From Gluconobacter frateurii (GTDB lineage Bacteria; Pseudomonadota; Alphaproteobacteria; Acetobacterales; Acetobacteraceae), in contig NZ_BEWN01000002.1 of NCBI RefSeq assembly GCF_002723955.1, forward strand, positions 670,188-734,187: a stretch of DNA of 64,000 nt. The letters run 5' to 3'. The notes under the pieces are model-generated. The model ran no database searches. It was not told the DNA's origin and saw only the letters and a list, made by a program, of their open reading frames with translations. This document shows positions 1-8,282 of this stretch, in pieces. How positions within the stretch are numbered: position 1 is the first letter of the stretch; each line of letters begins with the position of its first letter. The position numbers and the translations under genes were made by a program.

Positions 1-1887
1 CTGAATAAGCGTGCCACCGCCGTTGAAACGCAGGCCCGGAAGGATCTCGCCATTGACGGTCAGTTCCATGCCCCGGTTTCGCTGGAGACCGTCCACGCGG
101 TAGACATAACTGCCTGTCGTTCCCAGTGCTTCAGAATAAGCATTCGGTTGTGAAATCTGATAAAATGCCAGTCCTGCGCTGAACCGTCCGATGTCATATT
201 TCGCGCCGACTTCGTACTGGGTGGATTTGTAAGGCGGAAAGACTTCCCCCAGATTGACGACGTTTCCTGAGGCGGTCGGCCCCTGGGACAGCCCTTCGAT
301 CCGGTTGAAATAGAGCGATGTCTGTCGTGTCGGGTGAATGACCAGCCCGACGACAGGCGTAATGGCATCCTGATCGTAATGGGACGAAAGCGCGCCGCGG
401 CCAGTCGTGCTGTAGTCATACGCGTTGATCAGCATGTTCTGATAACGGAAGCCGCCTGTCAGCGCGACGCGGCCTTTCAGGAACGTCATCGTGTCTGAGA
501 AGAACAGACTGTAAAGCTGCGTCGAACTGGTTGTCTGTGGATTGTCCAAGACGCCGCCGACATAGGTTTCAGCCGGAGAGGACACTCTGGGTGTGTTGTA
601 CAGATTTGTGTTCAGAGATGTGAGCGCCATGGAGTAGGCGGCACCCGTATCTTCCCAGAGTGCGGAGCCACCTGCATTGATCTCGTGCTTGATGAACCCG
701 GTGCGGAAATGGGCCCGGACACCCGCACGGGTACTTTCGTTGGTTTGCGAATATGGCACATACATGGCCCCGGCCGTTCCATCGCCGGTGCTGGAGTTTG
801 TGATTGTGGGGCTTGAGTAGTTACCTTTCTCATCGCCGTGCAGCGCGCCGAATGCGCCATACAGGGTGACGTTCTTCGAAAGATCATGCTCGATGTTGAG
901 CATGCCGAAGATGTAGTTCAGATCGTTATAGGCCCATTTCTGACCGTAATTATGGGATGGGGAAGCCGGGCGTGGCACGGATGTGGCTGTACTGCTGAGA
1001 AAGATCGCAGGCCTGCCGCCATCCACGCCCTGATTCTGATAGTTCATATCCATCGAGATACGCGTGCGGTTATCCCGGCTGCGCCAGTCAAAATCGGCAC
1101 CCAGAGCCGTCGAGTGACGATATTCGTTATTGATGGAGTCTTCACCGGACTGGCCCGCGACATTCAGGCGCACACCAAACTGCTTGTCCGTTCCGAAGCG
1201 TCGTCCAACATCAATGCTGCCGTCGCCCATTGCACTGCTGGTATAACCCGCGCTCAGGCGCGTGATCGGTGCATCCGTTGCATGCTTGAACATCAGGTTG
1301 ATGTTGCCGCCAATGGCAGACCCACCCGGAGCAGCTCCATTGAGGAACGCGCTGGCTCCGTTCAGAACCTGCACACTGTCATAAAGCTGTGGCGAGACAA
1401 GTTGGCGGGGGGTGATGCCGTACAGGCCGTTAATGGCAACGTCGTCTCCGTTCACGGCAAAGCCACGAATGACGAACATTTCCGAGAAATTGCCATATCC
1501 ATACGTGGTGCGAACGGACGGGTCATTTTCCAGAACCTGTCCGAGCGTCTGGGACTGCTGGTTCAGGATCAGGCTGGAGGAGTAGCTGCGAATATTGAAA
1601 GGCACATCCAGGCCTTTCTTGTTTCCCAGAACACCAAGCTGCCCCCCGCTTGTGACTTCCATCTGGTTCCGGCGCTTGGCCTTGACGATGATTTCTTCAT
1701 CATTCGGGATGGCTGATGCCGGTGCTTTCGAAACATGCGCAGCTTTTTGAGGCGCCGTCTGTGGGGCAATGGACGGATCTGCCGCTGCATAAGCGAATAC
1801 GGGAAGCGTGGTTCCAGCAAGCAGAAGACAGGCCAGATGATGGGGGCGGCGGGCAGGCTTGGAACGAAAGGTCGGATATGCGCGCAC
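1..1887 (-). CDS. TonB-dependent siderophore receptor (C-terminus outside window)
   Basis: Outer-membrane ligand-gated transporter, probably for a ferric siderophore, energised by TonB-ExbBD. The frame stays open for 629 codons to the left edge of the window, so the last part of the barrel is missing. Translation shows an exported N-terminus ending near FAYAAADPS, a short linker (DEEIIVKAKRR), then a plug domain with QSQTLGQVLENDPSVRTTYG, an RGF motif and a LNGASAFLNGAAPGGSAIGG stretch typical of siderophore receptor plugs. Near the edge lies MELTVNGEILPGLRFNGGG, a strand pattern usual in the last quarter of such barrels. The chosen start is a GTG preceded by GAGG about 8 bases upstream; an in-frame stop lies a little further up, so no longer start is possible. 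A Fur-like palindrome lies about 50 bp upstream. The ligand cannot be named from sequence. Confidence 0.9.
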   Translation of the reverse strand, partial: MRAYPTFRSKPARRPHHLACLLLAGTTLPVFAYAAADPSIAPQTAPQKAAHVSKAPASAIPNDEEIIVKAKRRNQMEVTSGGQLGVLGNKKGLDVPFNIRSYSSSLILNQQSQTLGQVLENDPSVRTTYGYGNFSEMFVIRGFAVNGDDVAINGLYGITPRQLVSPQLYDSVQVLNGASAFLNGAAPGGSAIGGNINLMFKHATDAPITRLSAGYTSSAMGDGSIDVGRRFGTDKQFGVRLNVAGQSGEDSINNEYRHSTALGADFDWRSRDNRTRISMDMNYQNQGVDGGRPAIFLSSTATSVPRPASPSHNYGQKWAYNDLNYIFGMLNIEHDLSKNVTLYGAFGALHGDEKGNYSSPTITNSSTGDGTAGAMYVPYSQTNESTRAGVRAHFRTGFIKHEINAGGSALWEDTGAAYSMALTSLNTNLYNTPRVSSPAETYVGGVLDNPQTTSSTQLYSLFFSDTMTFLKGRVALTGGFRYQNMLINAYDYSTTGRGALSSHYDQDAITPVVGLVIHPTRQTSLYFNRIEGLSQGPTASGNVVNLGEVFPPYKSTQYEVGAKYDIGRFSAGLAFYQISQPNAYSEALGTTGSYVYRVDGLQRNRGMELTVNGEILPGLRFNGGGTLIQ

Positions 1888-1933
1888 GATGGAAGCCTCA
1901 ACTGGAGGAGAGTGTGAGCGCTACATACGGTAA

Positions 1934-1948
1934 TGAGAATTAATCTCA
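1934..1948. promoter_or_regulatory. Fur-box-like palindrome upstream of the TonB receptor
   Basis: TGAGAATTAATCTCA is a 7-1-7 near-perfect inverted repeat 47 bp upstream of the receptor start. It resembles the TGATAAT-n-ATTATCA core recognised by Fur-family repressors. Its place ahead of a siderophore receptor fits iron repression; regulator identity is inferred. Confidence 0.5.
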
Positions 1949-2002
1949 AATAAATCAATGTAACTTAATATGACTTCAACCAAAGCGTGGCTTTTAGGTC
2001 AT

Positions 2003-2032
2003 AAAAAAAGCGAAGCCTGGGAAGGGCTTCGC
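2003..2032 (-). terminator. Rho-independent terminator of the OprB gene
   Basis: On the minus strand an 8-bp stem (GCGAAGCC/GGCTTCGC, 2010-2017 with 2025-2032) is followed by a run of seven T. It lies about 30 bp past the porin stop codon. Confidence 0.9.
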
Positions 2033-2060
2033 TTCGTATTCGGCCGCAGTGTGGGTCGCC

Positions 2061-3629
2061 TCAGAGCACGACTGTGAACTGAACTCCCAAGACCGCAGCG
2101 TCATGGAATGTTGTGGTCGCACTAGGCCGCTGGATGTACTGGAAGTCCGGCTGGATCGCCATCGCGCGGGCAACATGCGCACTGTAGAACAGTTCGTACA
2201 CGTTCTCATGGCTCTGCGGGCCATAAACTGCGCCCCACTGGGTGTCCTGATAAGGAAGATTGAGTTCCTTGGAGGATTCCTGCTGGAGAGCGGCCGTGGT
2301 GCTCATGTCGAAATGCTGCCACATGGCACCAATCGTATCGAGCGGACGTCCCCAGGCCTTGCCCGTATCGATCATGCCGACCCAGGTATGATCGCGCATG
2401 GAGACAGTCTTGCCATCACTGTACATGGCGCCGGCCATGAGGATCAGACCGTTGGTGTCGCCCGGACCATTGCGCATGAGCATCTGATCCATAATGAGCC
2501 ATGCGCTGTTTCGGCCGGCTTCATAGCGGCGGGGCAGGCCCGTCTGCTGCCAGGAATTGCCATGAATATCTTCGTACAGGTTGGGATAGCGAGAATTGTC
2601 GTACGAGTAACCAAGTTCGTAATGGCCTACGAGACGGTTCTTCCCGAAATGCGGAACCCAGCCAATTTCAACCGGCGTTGAAAACTTGCCGAGCCCGGAC
2701 TGCGCCCAGGACCAGCCGGAGATACCGCCGTTATATGCGTGAGGACTGACCGCAAACAGGCCACCCATGATGTAGGTATTGACGGTTGGCATAACGCGAA
2801 CGATGGCCGCCAGATTACCGGAGGGCCAGTCACGGTTGCCTTCCGTATATTTGTTCGGCGCCGGATTACCGCAGACAGCCACGTTCATGAAGTCACAGAA
2901 CAGAGGCGAGGCCGCAAAGAAGGAACCAACTGGAATCCAACCTGCACTGATGTCGATGCGGTTATGGTAAAACGACGTTTCGCCATACATCGAGACCAGA
3001 TGCGCAACGACGTTACCACGAGCGCCATAGATTTCCTGAACGGGGGCAATGGAATCCCCGAACATGCGCGATACGTTCTGACCGTGGCCGTTCACGATCA
3101 AGGTATGAGTCCAGAAATTCGGAATGCCTGCCAGTTTGTCCCAGTCAACGTCCAGTTCAACGCCAACCTGGCCGGTATCCGAATAGGCGTGCTGTTTGCC
3201 ACCAGTCACGTTGCCAGCAAATTCTTCGTTGATGGATGCCAGAAGGTGGATGCCGTGATCGACCAGCCAGGGTTGGATACCGCCCCAGTCACCGAAGAAG
3301 TGCTGTGAACCCATGGGAGCTGCGAAGAACGAACCTGGATCTGCAATCTCGTCAGACGCGCTTGCGCTGCGAACACCCCGCATATTCTTCTGCATGAGCG
3401 GAACGCGGAGCCCTGTATCCATGGGGTGAGATGTCATCTCGGATTTGCTGTTCCCGGCGGACGGCTCCGCGGATGGACCTGCCGTAGGCGTCGATCCGGA
3501 GGGAGATGCGGCCTGTCCCCAGGCGTATCCGGGCAGGAATGCCAGTGTCGTGGCGGACAAAACGCCGAGCAAAGCCGAACGAAAATATCCGGAACGAGGA
3601 ACGCGAGCAGGAATAGGCAGCACGACCAT
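2061..3629 (-). CDS. OprB-family carbohydrate-selective porin
   Basis: Outer-membrane porin of the OprB family (about 522 residues), which lets sugars diffuse into the periplasm. The N-terminus reads as a signal peptide (a basic n-region, a hydrophobic SALLGVLSATTLAFLPG core, cleavage near YAWGQA), followed by a Pro/Ser/Gly-rich linker. The family signature begins at FFGDWGGIQPWLVDHGI and continues through GVELDVDW and GWIPVGSFFAASPLFCDF. The C-terminus ends in the amphipathic AAVLGVQFTVVL, as expected for a final barrel strand. A GTG 48 bp upstream (3677) would also give an in-frame start with a GAAGAA ribosome site; the ATG at 3629 gives the better signal peptide. In acetic acid bacteria such porins supply sugars to periplasmic dehydrogenases; that link is inferred. 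Confidence 0.9.
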   Translation of the reverse strand: MVVLPIPARVPRSGYFRSALLGVLSATTLAFLPGYAWGQAASPSGSTPTAGPSAEPSAGNSKSEMTSHPMDTGLRVPLMQKNMRGVRSASASDEIADPGSFFAAPMGSQHFFGDWGGIQPWLVDHGIHLLASINEEFAGNVTGGKQHAYSDTGQVGVELDVDWDKLAGIPNFWTHTLIVNGHGQNVSRMFGDSIAPVQEIYGARGNVVAHLVSMYGETSFYHNRIDISAGWIPVGSFFAASPLFCDFMNVAVCGNPAPNKYTEGNRDWPSGNLAAIVRVMPTVNTYIMGGLFAVSPHAYNGGISGWSWAQSGLGKFSTPVEIGWVPHFGKNRLVGHYELGYSYDNSRYPNLYEDIHGNSWQQTGLPRRYEAGRNSAWLIMDQMLMRNGPGDTNGLILMAGAMYSDGKTVSMRDHTWVGMIDTGKAWGRPLDTIGAMWQHFDMSTTAALQQESSKELNLPYQDTQWGAVYGPQSHENVYELFYSAHVARAMAIQPDFQYIQRPSATTTFHDAAVLGVQFTVVL

Positions 3630-3930
3630 GAGGCAGCAGGTCTCTCTTCTGTCTGATGATGGTGGAGAGGAAAACACGTTTTCTTCAAGGACGTTCCCGT
3701 GATGGGACGAAGAAAATGAATTCCAATTTAGGGAGTGAGAAACGGTGTGTCGCAGACGGGCCGCCCAGGTGTCAATGCGGTGATAAGGATTTAAGTGGGT
3801 TTAGAGAGAAAGTCTCGGAATTGTGACGTTGTGTGGATGGGGACTGCCCTAGTCTGAATAATTGGCAACCTCACCTCCTCTTTGGCGTAAAGGTAGGTCT
3901 CTTATTTTTTTTCAAGGCACAGGAGGCAGC
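3630..3930. other. Divergent intergenic region, OprB / POTRA protein
   Basis: About 300 bp separates the two divergent starts. It must hold both promoters, but no -35/-10 pair is convincing on either strand. The right end is T-rich (3900-3912) just before the AGGAGG ribosome site of the next gene. No repeat, RNA gene or operator was recognised. Confidence 0.4.
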
Positions 3931-4578
3931 ATGATGTTTTCTCATTCCATGCTGAAGCAGGCGGCTTCGGGGCTTGGCCTGGGAGCGATCTTACTGGTGG
4001 GGTCGGCGCTTGCCGATCCAGCAACACCACCCGCTCCTCCCCCTGTTCCCGCCATGGATGCTCCCCTCCAACTTGGAACGATTGCCGTTGAGGGCAACAA
4101 GAGTGTTCCTTCGGAGGAGATTTTAAAGACGTTCGGCTATCGCTCCGGCCAGACTGTAAGCCGGGCGCAGTTGTCTGATGCACAGAAGCGGGTGGCTGAC
4201 CTGTATCAGTCGCGAGGTGTAGGCGCAGATCTTGGGGAGCAGATGCACATTTCCGCTGACAGGGTGGATGTAAAGCTGGTCCTCCGGGAGGAGGTTCCCC
4301 CTACTCGTGAGGCGCGGCAACTGATCGTGGACAAGGTGGCCTTTGACGGAAACACCAAGGTTCCAACTCCCGCCCTGGCTGCTGCAACGCATTTGCAGGA
4401 AGGTGCCTCTATTTCAGACCAGACGCTGGCGGCTGATGAAGCTGCCATCCAGAAGGTCTATGACGAAAAGAAGCTGGGCGCGGAAATCCAGCCTCAGGTC
4501 GTGTACCCTAACCACGACAACCATCTGGTTCTGGTCTGGCAGATCAAGGAACGTGGGCCTGAAGGAAGCTCATACTGA
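3931..4578 (+). CDS. Exported protein with two POTRA domains and no barrel
   Basis: A 215-residue exported protein. The start is an ATG with AGGAGG five bases upstream at 3921-3926; a longer frame begins at 3862 but has no ribosome site. After a signal peptide (MLKQAASGLGLGAILLVGSALA) and a proline-rich linker come two repeats with the POTRA pattern. The first is LGTIAVEGNKSVPSEEILKT and the second VDKVAFDGNTKVPTPALAAA, each followed by an alpha/beta region ending in a VKLVLREE- or LVLVWQIKE-type strand. POTRA domains in BamA, TamA and FhaC bind substrate proteins in front of a barrel, but here the protein ends after the second domain. It could act as a periplasmic partner in outer-membrane assembly or be a decayed relic. 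No partner gene is adjacent. Confidence 0.75.
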   Translation: MMFSHSMLKQAASGLGLGAILLVGSALADPATPPAPPPVPAMDAPLQLGTIAVEGNKSVPSEEILKTFGYRSGQTVSRAQLSDAQKRVADLYQSRGVGADLGEQMHISADRVDVKLVLREEVPPTREARQLIVDKVAFDGNTKVPTPALAAATHLQEGASISDQTLAADEAAIQKVYDEKKLGAEIQPQVVYPNHDNHLVLVWQIKERGPEGSSY

Positions 4579-4587
4579 TCCTGTCTT

Positions 4588-5196
4588 TCAGGACAGGGTT
4601 TCGGGATCGAGTGGCTGCGGCGTCAGGGCAGAGGGTAGGTACAGCGGGTGCTCTGGCCTGCCACTCTTGCTTAACCGGAGAGCCGTCACCGTAATGCCAT
4701 GGTGGCCAAGCATACGGGCGACTTCGGTGCCTCTTGGGCGCAGGGCTTTGGCCTGTGGAGCGCCATACGCCAGAACGACAAGATCTGCCTTTTTGGCCAT
4801 GGCCAGTAGGTGAGAGTCATTGTCTGGCCCGACCGGATCATCAACCTCAAGAAGGCGTTTCTGATCCGTGCAGCGATATGCAAAGCTGTTTCCAACAAAA
4901 ATGCCGCCATATCCCCATGCCCGGGCATAACGCTGGCATTTGGCGACCGTACGATCGTCCCCCATTTCCGTTGCGACAGACGGGTTCATCATCAGCCACA
5001 TGATCATGGGTTTGCTATCGTCCCATACCCGCTCAAGCGTGTAACGGTAGCAGTCACCCGGACCTGCATAGAGAGCTGTGCTGGATACATCGTCTGAAAG
5101 GCGAAGCGGTCGCGCATGGCCGACATGATGCTGGCCGAACAGATCGGAAGAACCAGCCTGCTCCTTTTCGGGAGCAGGACGGGGAGAGCGGGGCAT
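4588..5196 (-). CDS. DUF1643 domain protein
   Basis: A 202-residue cytoplasmic protein with no signal peptide. The core (from about residue 48) shows the DUF1643 pattern: YRYTLERVWD, then MIMWLMMNPSVA, GDDRTVAKCQRYARAWGYGG and VVLAYG. The family has no established function. It follows the peroxiredoxin gene by 30 bp on the same strand and is probably the last gene of a three-gene transcript with the lytic transglycosylase. The first 30 residues are polar and may be an extension or an early start. Confidence 0.75.
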   Translation of the reverse strand: MPRSPRPAPEKEQAGSSDLFGQHHVGHARPLRLSDDVSSTALYAGPGDCYRYTLERVWDDSKPMIMWLMMNPSVATEMGDDRTVAKCQRYARAWGYGGIFVGNSFAYRCTDQKRLLEVDDPVGPDNDSHLLAMAKKADLVVLAYGAPQAKALRPRGTEVARMLGHHGITVTALRLSKSGRPEHPLYLPSALTPQPLDPETLS

Positions 5197-5226
5197 AACA
5201 GGGAAATCCGGTCGTAGTGTAACGCG

Positions 5227-5772
5227 TTAGTGGCCGGCTTTAAGGGCCTTCACGGCAGCGAGCGTCCGTTCAACATGTTCGTCCGGAGACATGGATGCGT
5301 AAGACAGGACGATATGTCCGTCCGGCGCAATCACATAGGACGTACGGCTTGCCAGATGCTTCGCGGGCATTTTGGCCTTGTATGCGTTCGTCACCGTGCC
5401 GCTCGGGTCTGCGGCAACTGGAAAGGCGCTGCGGCATTCGCTGACGGAAAACTGCGTCAGCTTGTCGATCGGGTCCATGGAGATTCCGATAACGGTGGCC
5501 CCCATTTCCTTGAACTGCGGAATGGCTTCCGCAAAGTCATGGGCTTCGATCGTGCATCCCTTGGTGAAAGCGGCCGGGTAGAAATACAGGACGACAGGGC
5601 CTGACTTCAGGGCCTCGGCAAGATGATAGCTGAACTGATGTCCCCCCATGCTGGCCTGCGCCGTGAAATCAGGAGCGTGGGCGCCCGTTTCCAGTGCGGC
5701 ATGGGCCGGGGAGGCAAGAGTGCCAATCGAAGCTAGGGCGCAAAAGGCGGAGATTGGCAGCAGAAAACGCAT
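5227..5772 (-). CDS. Exported peroxiredoxin (AhpC/TSA-BCP type)
   Basis: Thiol peroxidase of 181 residues, predicted to remove peroxides in the periplasm. The start at 5772 gives a clean signal peptide ending at SPAHA; a longer frame up to 5877 overlaps the upstream gene and would bury it. The peroxidatic cysteine is C73 in the FTKGCTIEA motif; C113 in SECRSAF may act as resolving cysteine. The thioredoxin-like fold is visible (VVLYFYPAAFT, GATVIGISMD, TSYVIAPDGHI). It starts 28 bp after the lytic transglycosylase stop, so the two are probably co-transcribed. An exported BCP-like enzyme fits a bacterium doing vigorous periplasmic oxidation, which is inference. Confidence 0.88.
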   Translation of the reverse strand: MRFLLPISAFCALASIGTLASPAHAALETGAHAPDFTAQASMGGHQFSYHLAEALKSGPVVLYFYPAAFTKGCTIEAHDFAEAIPQFKEMGATVIGISMDPIDKLTQFSVSECRSAFPVAADPSGTVTNAYKAKMPAKHLASRTSYVIAPDGHIVLSYASMSPDEHVERTLAAVKALKAGH

Positions 5773-5800
5773 AGGATCAGTTCTGTTCCCTGAATGAATG

Positions 5801-7186
5801 TCAGAATGCGCCGGGCGGAACCACGACACAGGGCGAACCGTGCGGCAGACGGTGGCACGCTGCAAGTGCACTGTCATGTGTCAGGCCTGTCAAACGTGCG
5901 CGATAGAGATGACCCTTGCCCGTTTTGACGCTGGCAACCTGGGTCCGGGCCGAGGCGACAACAGCACCCGCATGGCTGTGGGCCTGAGACGCGGCCGTGC
6001 TGGCCTGACTGGCATTGGCAAACGCTCCGACCTGAATAGCCCAGGTGCGAGGCCCTGACGTATCCTGCTGAACGGGTGCAGCGCGGTGGATGACGGGGGC
6101 GGGGCCGGGTGACAGGCGATACTGCTGCTGGTTGGCGGCAGGCATGACGGCCATGATCGGCTGTGGCTTCAGGCGATGCCCGATGGGAATTTCCTGCGCT
6201 GTAACCTGACTGTCAGCCAGTTCGGTATCCATGTTGCTTGCAACGGATGGCCGGTACGCTGCCTCCTGAACTGCTGGAGCAGGGGAGGTAATACCGCGCG
6301 CGGCCCATGCTGCACTGACGCTGCTCGGTCCAGCAGAAGGTGTGGCCGCCGAAGCTACGGCGATGGGTGCAGCCGGTGTGTCAGGAGCCTCGGCCACTTC
6401 CTCGGGGGCAGCAGAAGCAGTGCCATTATCGGCCGCATCCTTGTGCGACCAGGCAGCACTGACCGCCTGACTGGTCGGAGACGCCGGGGCGCTGTTCTCT
6501 GCGATCTGGATCTGGGCATTTGGATCGTGCTGCGCCACCAGAAGATCCGCCGCCGAACGGTTGTGAGGCGTTATGCCAGCAATCCGTGGCCCGATGGAGG
6601 CAACATACCGGCGCGTTTCACGAGGCAGTGGACGGCCGCGGCGAAGATAGCTGTCCAGACTTCCCGGACCATCATTGTAGGCGGCCAGAAATCCGGGAGA
6701 ACCGTAGATATCATACATCTGCCGGAGATAGGCCGTTCCGGCGAGGATATTGTCGTGCGGATCGAAGGGGTCATCCCCGAGGCCGTACTGCTGGCGCATG
6801 TCGTCATAAGTGGGCGGCATCAGCTGAAGCAGACCCATCGCGCCCGGGGTCGATGTAATGAAATTGCCGTTGTGGTCAAAAAGATGGCCACCGGACTCCT
6901 GCTGCATCACGGCCCTGATCCACTGGCCCGGTATATCGAAGCGTGCGGACGCTTCTTCGATATAGGGCCCCCACGGATCATCTGGCGGGCCGGGAGGTGC
7001 GTAGTAGGACTTGGCGTGCGCCCGGTATTTCGCGGCTTCCTGCGTAACCGGCAGACGGGAAGTCGAACTCATGTCAGGGGTGTTTGCGCAGGCCGCGAGC
7101 AGGCCGATCAGACCAAGTGCCAGACCAGAACGGAGAGTGGTCAGGAAACGTGGAGTAGTCTGGGGCGGCACGGCGGAGCTGGGCAT
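5801..7186 (-). CDS. Lytic transglycosylase lipoprotein with SPOR domain
   Basis: Murein lytic transglycosylase, 461 residues. It cleaves peptidoglycan glycan strands to form anhydromuropeptides. The N-terminus carries a lipobox (LIGLLAAC, Cys at about 33). The SLT/goose-lysozyme-like domain spans roughly residues 70-200: IRAVMQQESGG holds the catalytic Glu, followed by GAMGLLQLMPPTYDDM and AAYNDGPG. A long Pro/Ala/Ser-rich linker (about 210-375) leads to a C-terminal SPOR domain (RTWAIQVGAFANASQA), which binds denuded glycans at division sites. The layout resembles RlpA/MltF-like septal enzymes but is its own combination. It heads a probable operon with the peroxiredoxin and DUF1643 genes. 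Confidence 0.9.
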   Translation of the reverse strand: MPSSAVPPQTTPRFLTTLRSGLALGLIGLLAACANTPDMSSTSRLPVTQEAAKYRAHAKSYYAPPGPPDDPWGPYIEEASARFDIPGQWIRAVMQQESGGHLFDHNGNFITSTPGAMGLLQLMPPTYDDMRQQYGLGDDPFDPHDNILAGTAYLRQMYDIYGSPGFLAAYNDGPGSLDSYLRRGRPLPRETRRYVASIGPRIAGITPHNRSAADLLVAQHDPNAQIQIAENSAPASPTSQAVSAAWSHKDAADNGTASAAPEEVAEAPDTPAAPIAVASAATPSAGPSSVSAAWAARGITSPAPAVQEAAYRPSVASNMDTELADSQVTAQEIPIGHRLKPQPIMAVMPAANQQQYRLSPGPAPVIHRAAPVQQDTSGPRTWAIQVGAFANASQASTAASQAHSHAGAVVASARTQVASVKTGKGHLYRARLTGLTHDSALAACHRLPHGSPCVVVPPGAF

Positions 7187-7398
7187 CGGGGCAGGGTACC
7201 TGACAAGGGAAGAACTGTCGCAACCCGCAAAGCATACACAGGGATTACGGCAAAACTAGGAAAAATGACGAAAACCGGATGTTTTCCGGGAACCATCTCT
7301 CCCAAGGACGCTATCTGCCCGATACATGGGGAAACCACTTAGCGCCATCAAGGGCCTACCTGCTTGCGGGATGAGGGGGTATCGGCTAGGCGGACCAT

Positions 7399-8280
7399 AT
7401 GAGCGCATTGTCTCCGGCCCCGACCGAACCTCACGCTGACAGCCTGTCAAAGCCTGCTTCCGGCCTGATAAGGTTTGATCAGCGACGTGGCAGCCCCGCC
7501 GCTCGTGCCTGGAATGATTTCCGGGAAACACGCCAGCTCTGGCGGCTCGGCGTCATGCTGGGATGGCTGGATATCAAGCTGCGCTATCGCGGGTCTGCGC
7601 TGGGCCCCTTCTGGCTGACCATCACGTCAGTTCTCATGGTGGCCTCGATGGGCGTTCTGTATGGGCGGCTGTTCCATCAGGATCTCAAGGTTTATCTGCC
7701 GTTTCTGGCACTGTCCCTCACGCTTTGGCAGACCGGGCTGGCAAGTCTCATCCAGGAATCCTGCACGAGCTTTCTGGATGCGGACAGCATGATCCGGTCC
7801 AGCCGTTTGCCGCTACTGCTCCAGGCCGTTCGTGTCGTTGTTCGCAATGCCATCGTGTTCGGGCACAACATCATCGTGCCGATTGGCGTGTTCGCCATCT
7901 ACCATGTCTGGCCGGGTGCCTCGGCATTGCTTGCCGTTCCATCGCTGTTTCTCTGGGGAATCGACGGTTTCGCTGCGTCCATGCTGCTCGGTGCGCTGTG
8001 TGCAAGGTTCAGGGATATTCCGCCGATCGTCGGCGCGCTTATGCAGATCGTATTTTACGTCACCCCAGTGATCTGGCAGCCCGAACAGCTCGCGGGCAAG
8101 GCCAGGTTTCTGCTCTACAATCCGTTCTATGCCTTGCTGGAAATCGTACGCGCTCCCCTGCTAGGGCATGTTCCATCAGCGGGTGTGTGGGGTGTGGCAC
8201 TTGGAACGAGTGCCGTATTCTGTGCGCTGGCAGTCTGGGTTTTCGTGCGAGTTCGGGCGCGGCTGGTGTTCTGGATCTGA
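7399..8280 (+). CDS. ABC-2 type polysaccharide export permease (Wzm/KpsM-like)
   Basis: Inner-membrane permease of 293 residues, with about six hydrophobic segments after a polar N-terminus of some 50 residues. The motif LDIKLRYRGSALGPFWLTI is typical of Wzm/TagG/KpsM permeases, and the later ARFRDIPPIVGALMQIVFYVTPVIW is the family's C-terminal signature. It works with the ATPase encoded two bases downstream to move a lipid-linked glycan across the inner membrane. No glycosyltransferase gene is adjacent, so the glycan cannot be named. Confidence 0.9.
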   Translation: MSALSPAPTEPHADSLSKPASGLIRFDQRRGSPAARAWNDFRETRQLWRLGVMLGWLDIKLRYRGSALGPFWLTITSVLMVASMGVLYGRLFHQDLKVYLPFLALSLTLWQTGLASLIQESCTSFLDADSMIRSSRLPLLLQAVRVVVRNAIVFGHNIIVPIGVFAIYHVWPGASALLAVPSLFLWGIDGFAASMLLGALCARFRDIPPIVGALMQIVFYVTPVIWQPEQLAGKARFLLYNPFYALLEIVRAPLLGHVPSAGVWGVALGTSAVFCALAVWVFVRVRARLVFWI

Positions 8281-8282
8281 GC

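Noticed and set aside
838..1716. 292-residue plus-strand frame across the left end
   Set aside because: It lies antisense to a TonB receptor frame with clear plug and barrel motifs, and has no recognisable domain.
7563..8282. N-terminal extension of the ABC ATPase frame
   Set aside because: It is an off-frame reading of the permease gene; the ATPase has a proper start at 8283 and a 2-bp gap to the permease.
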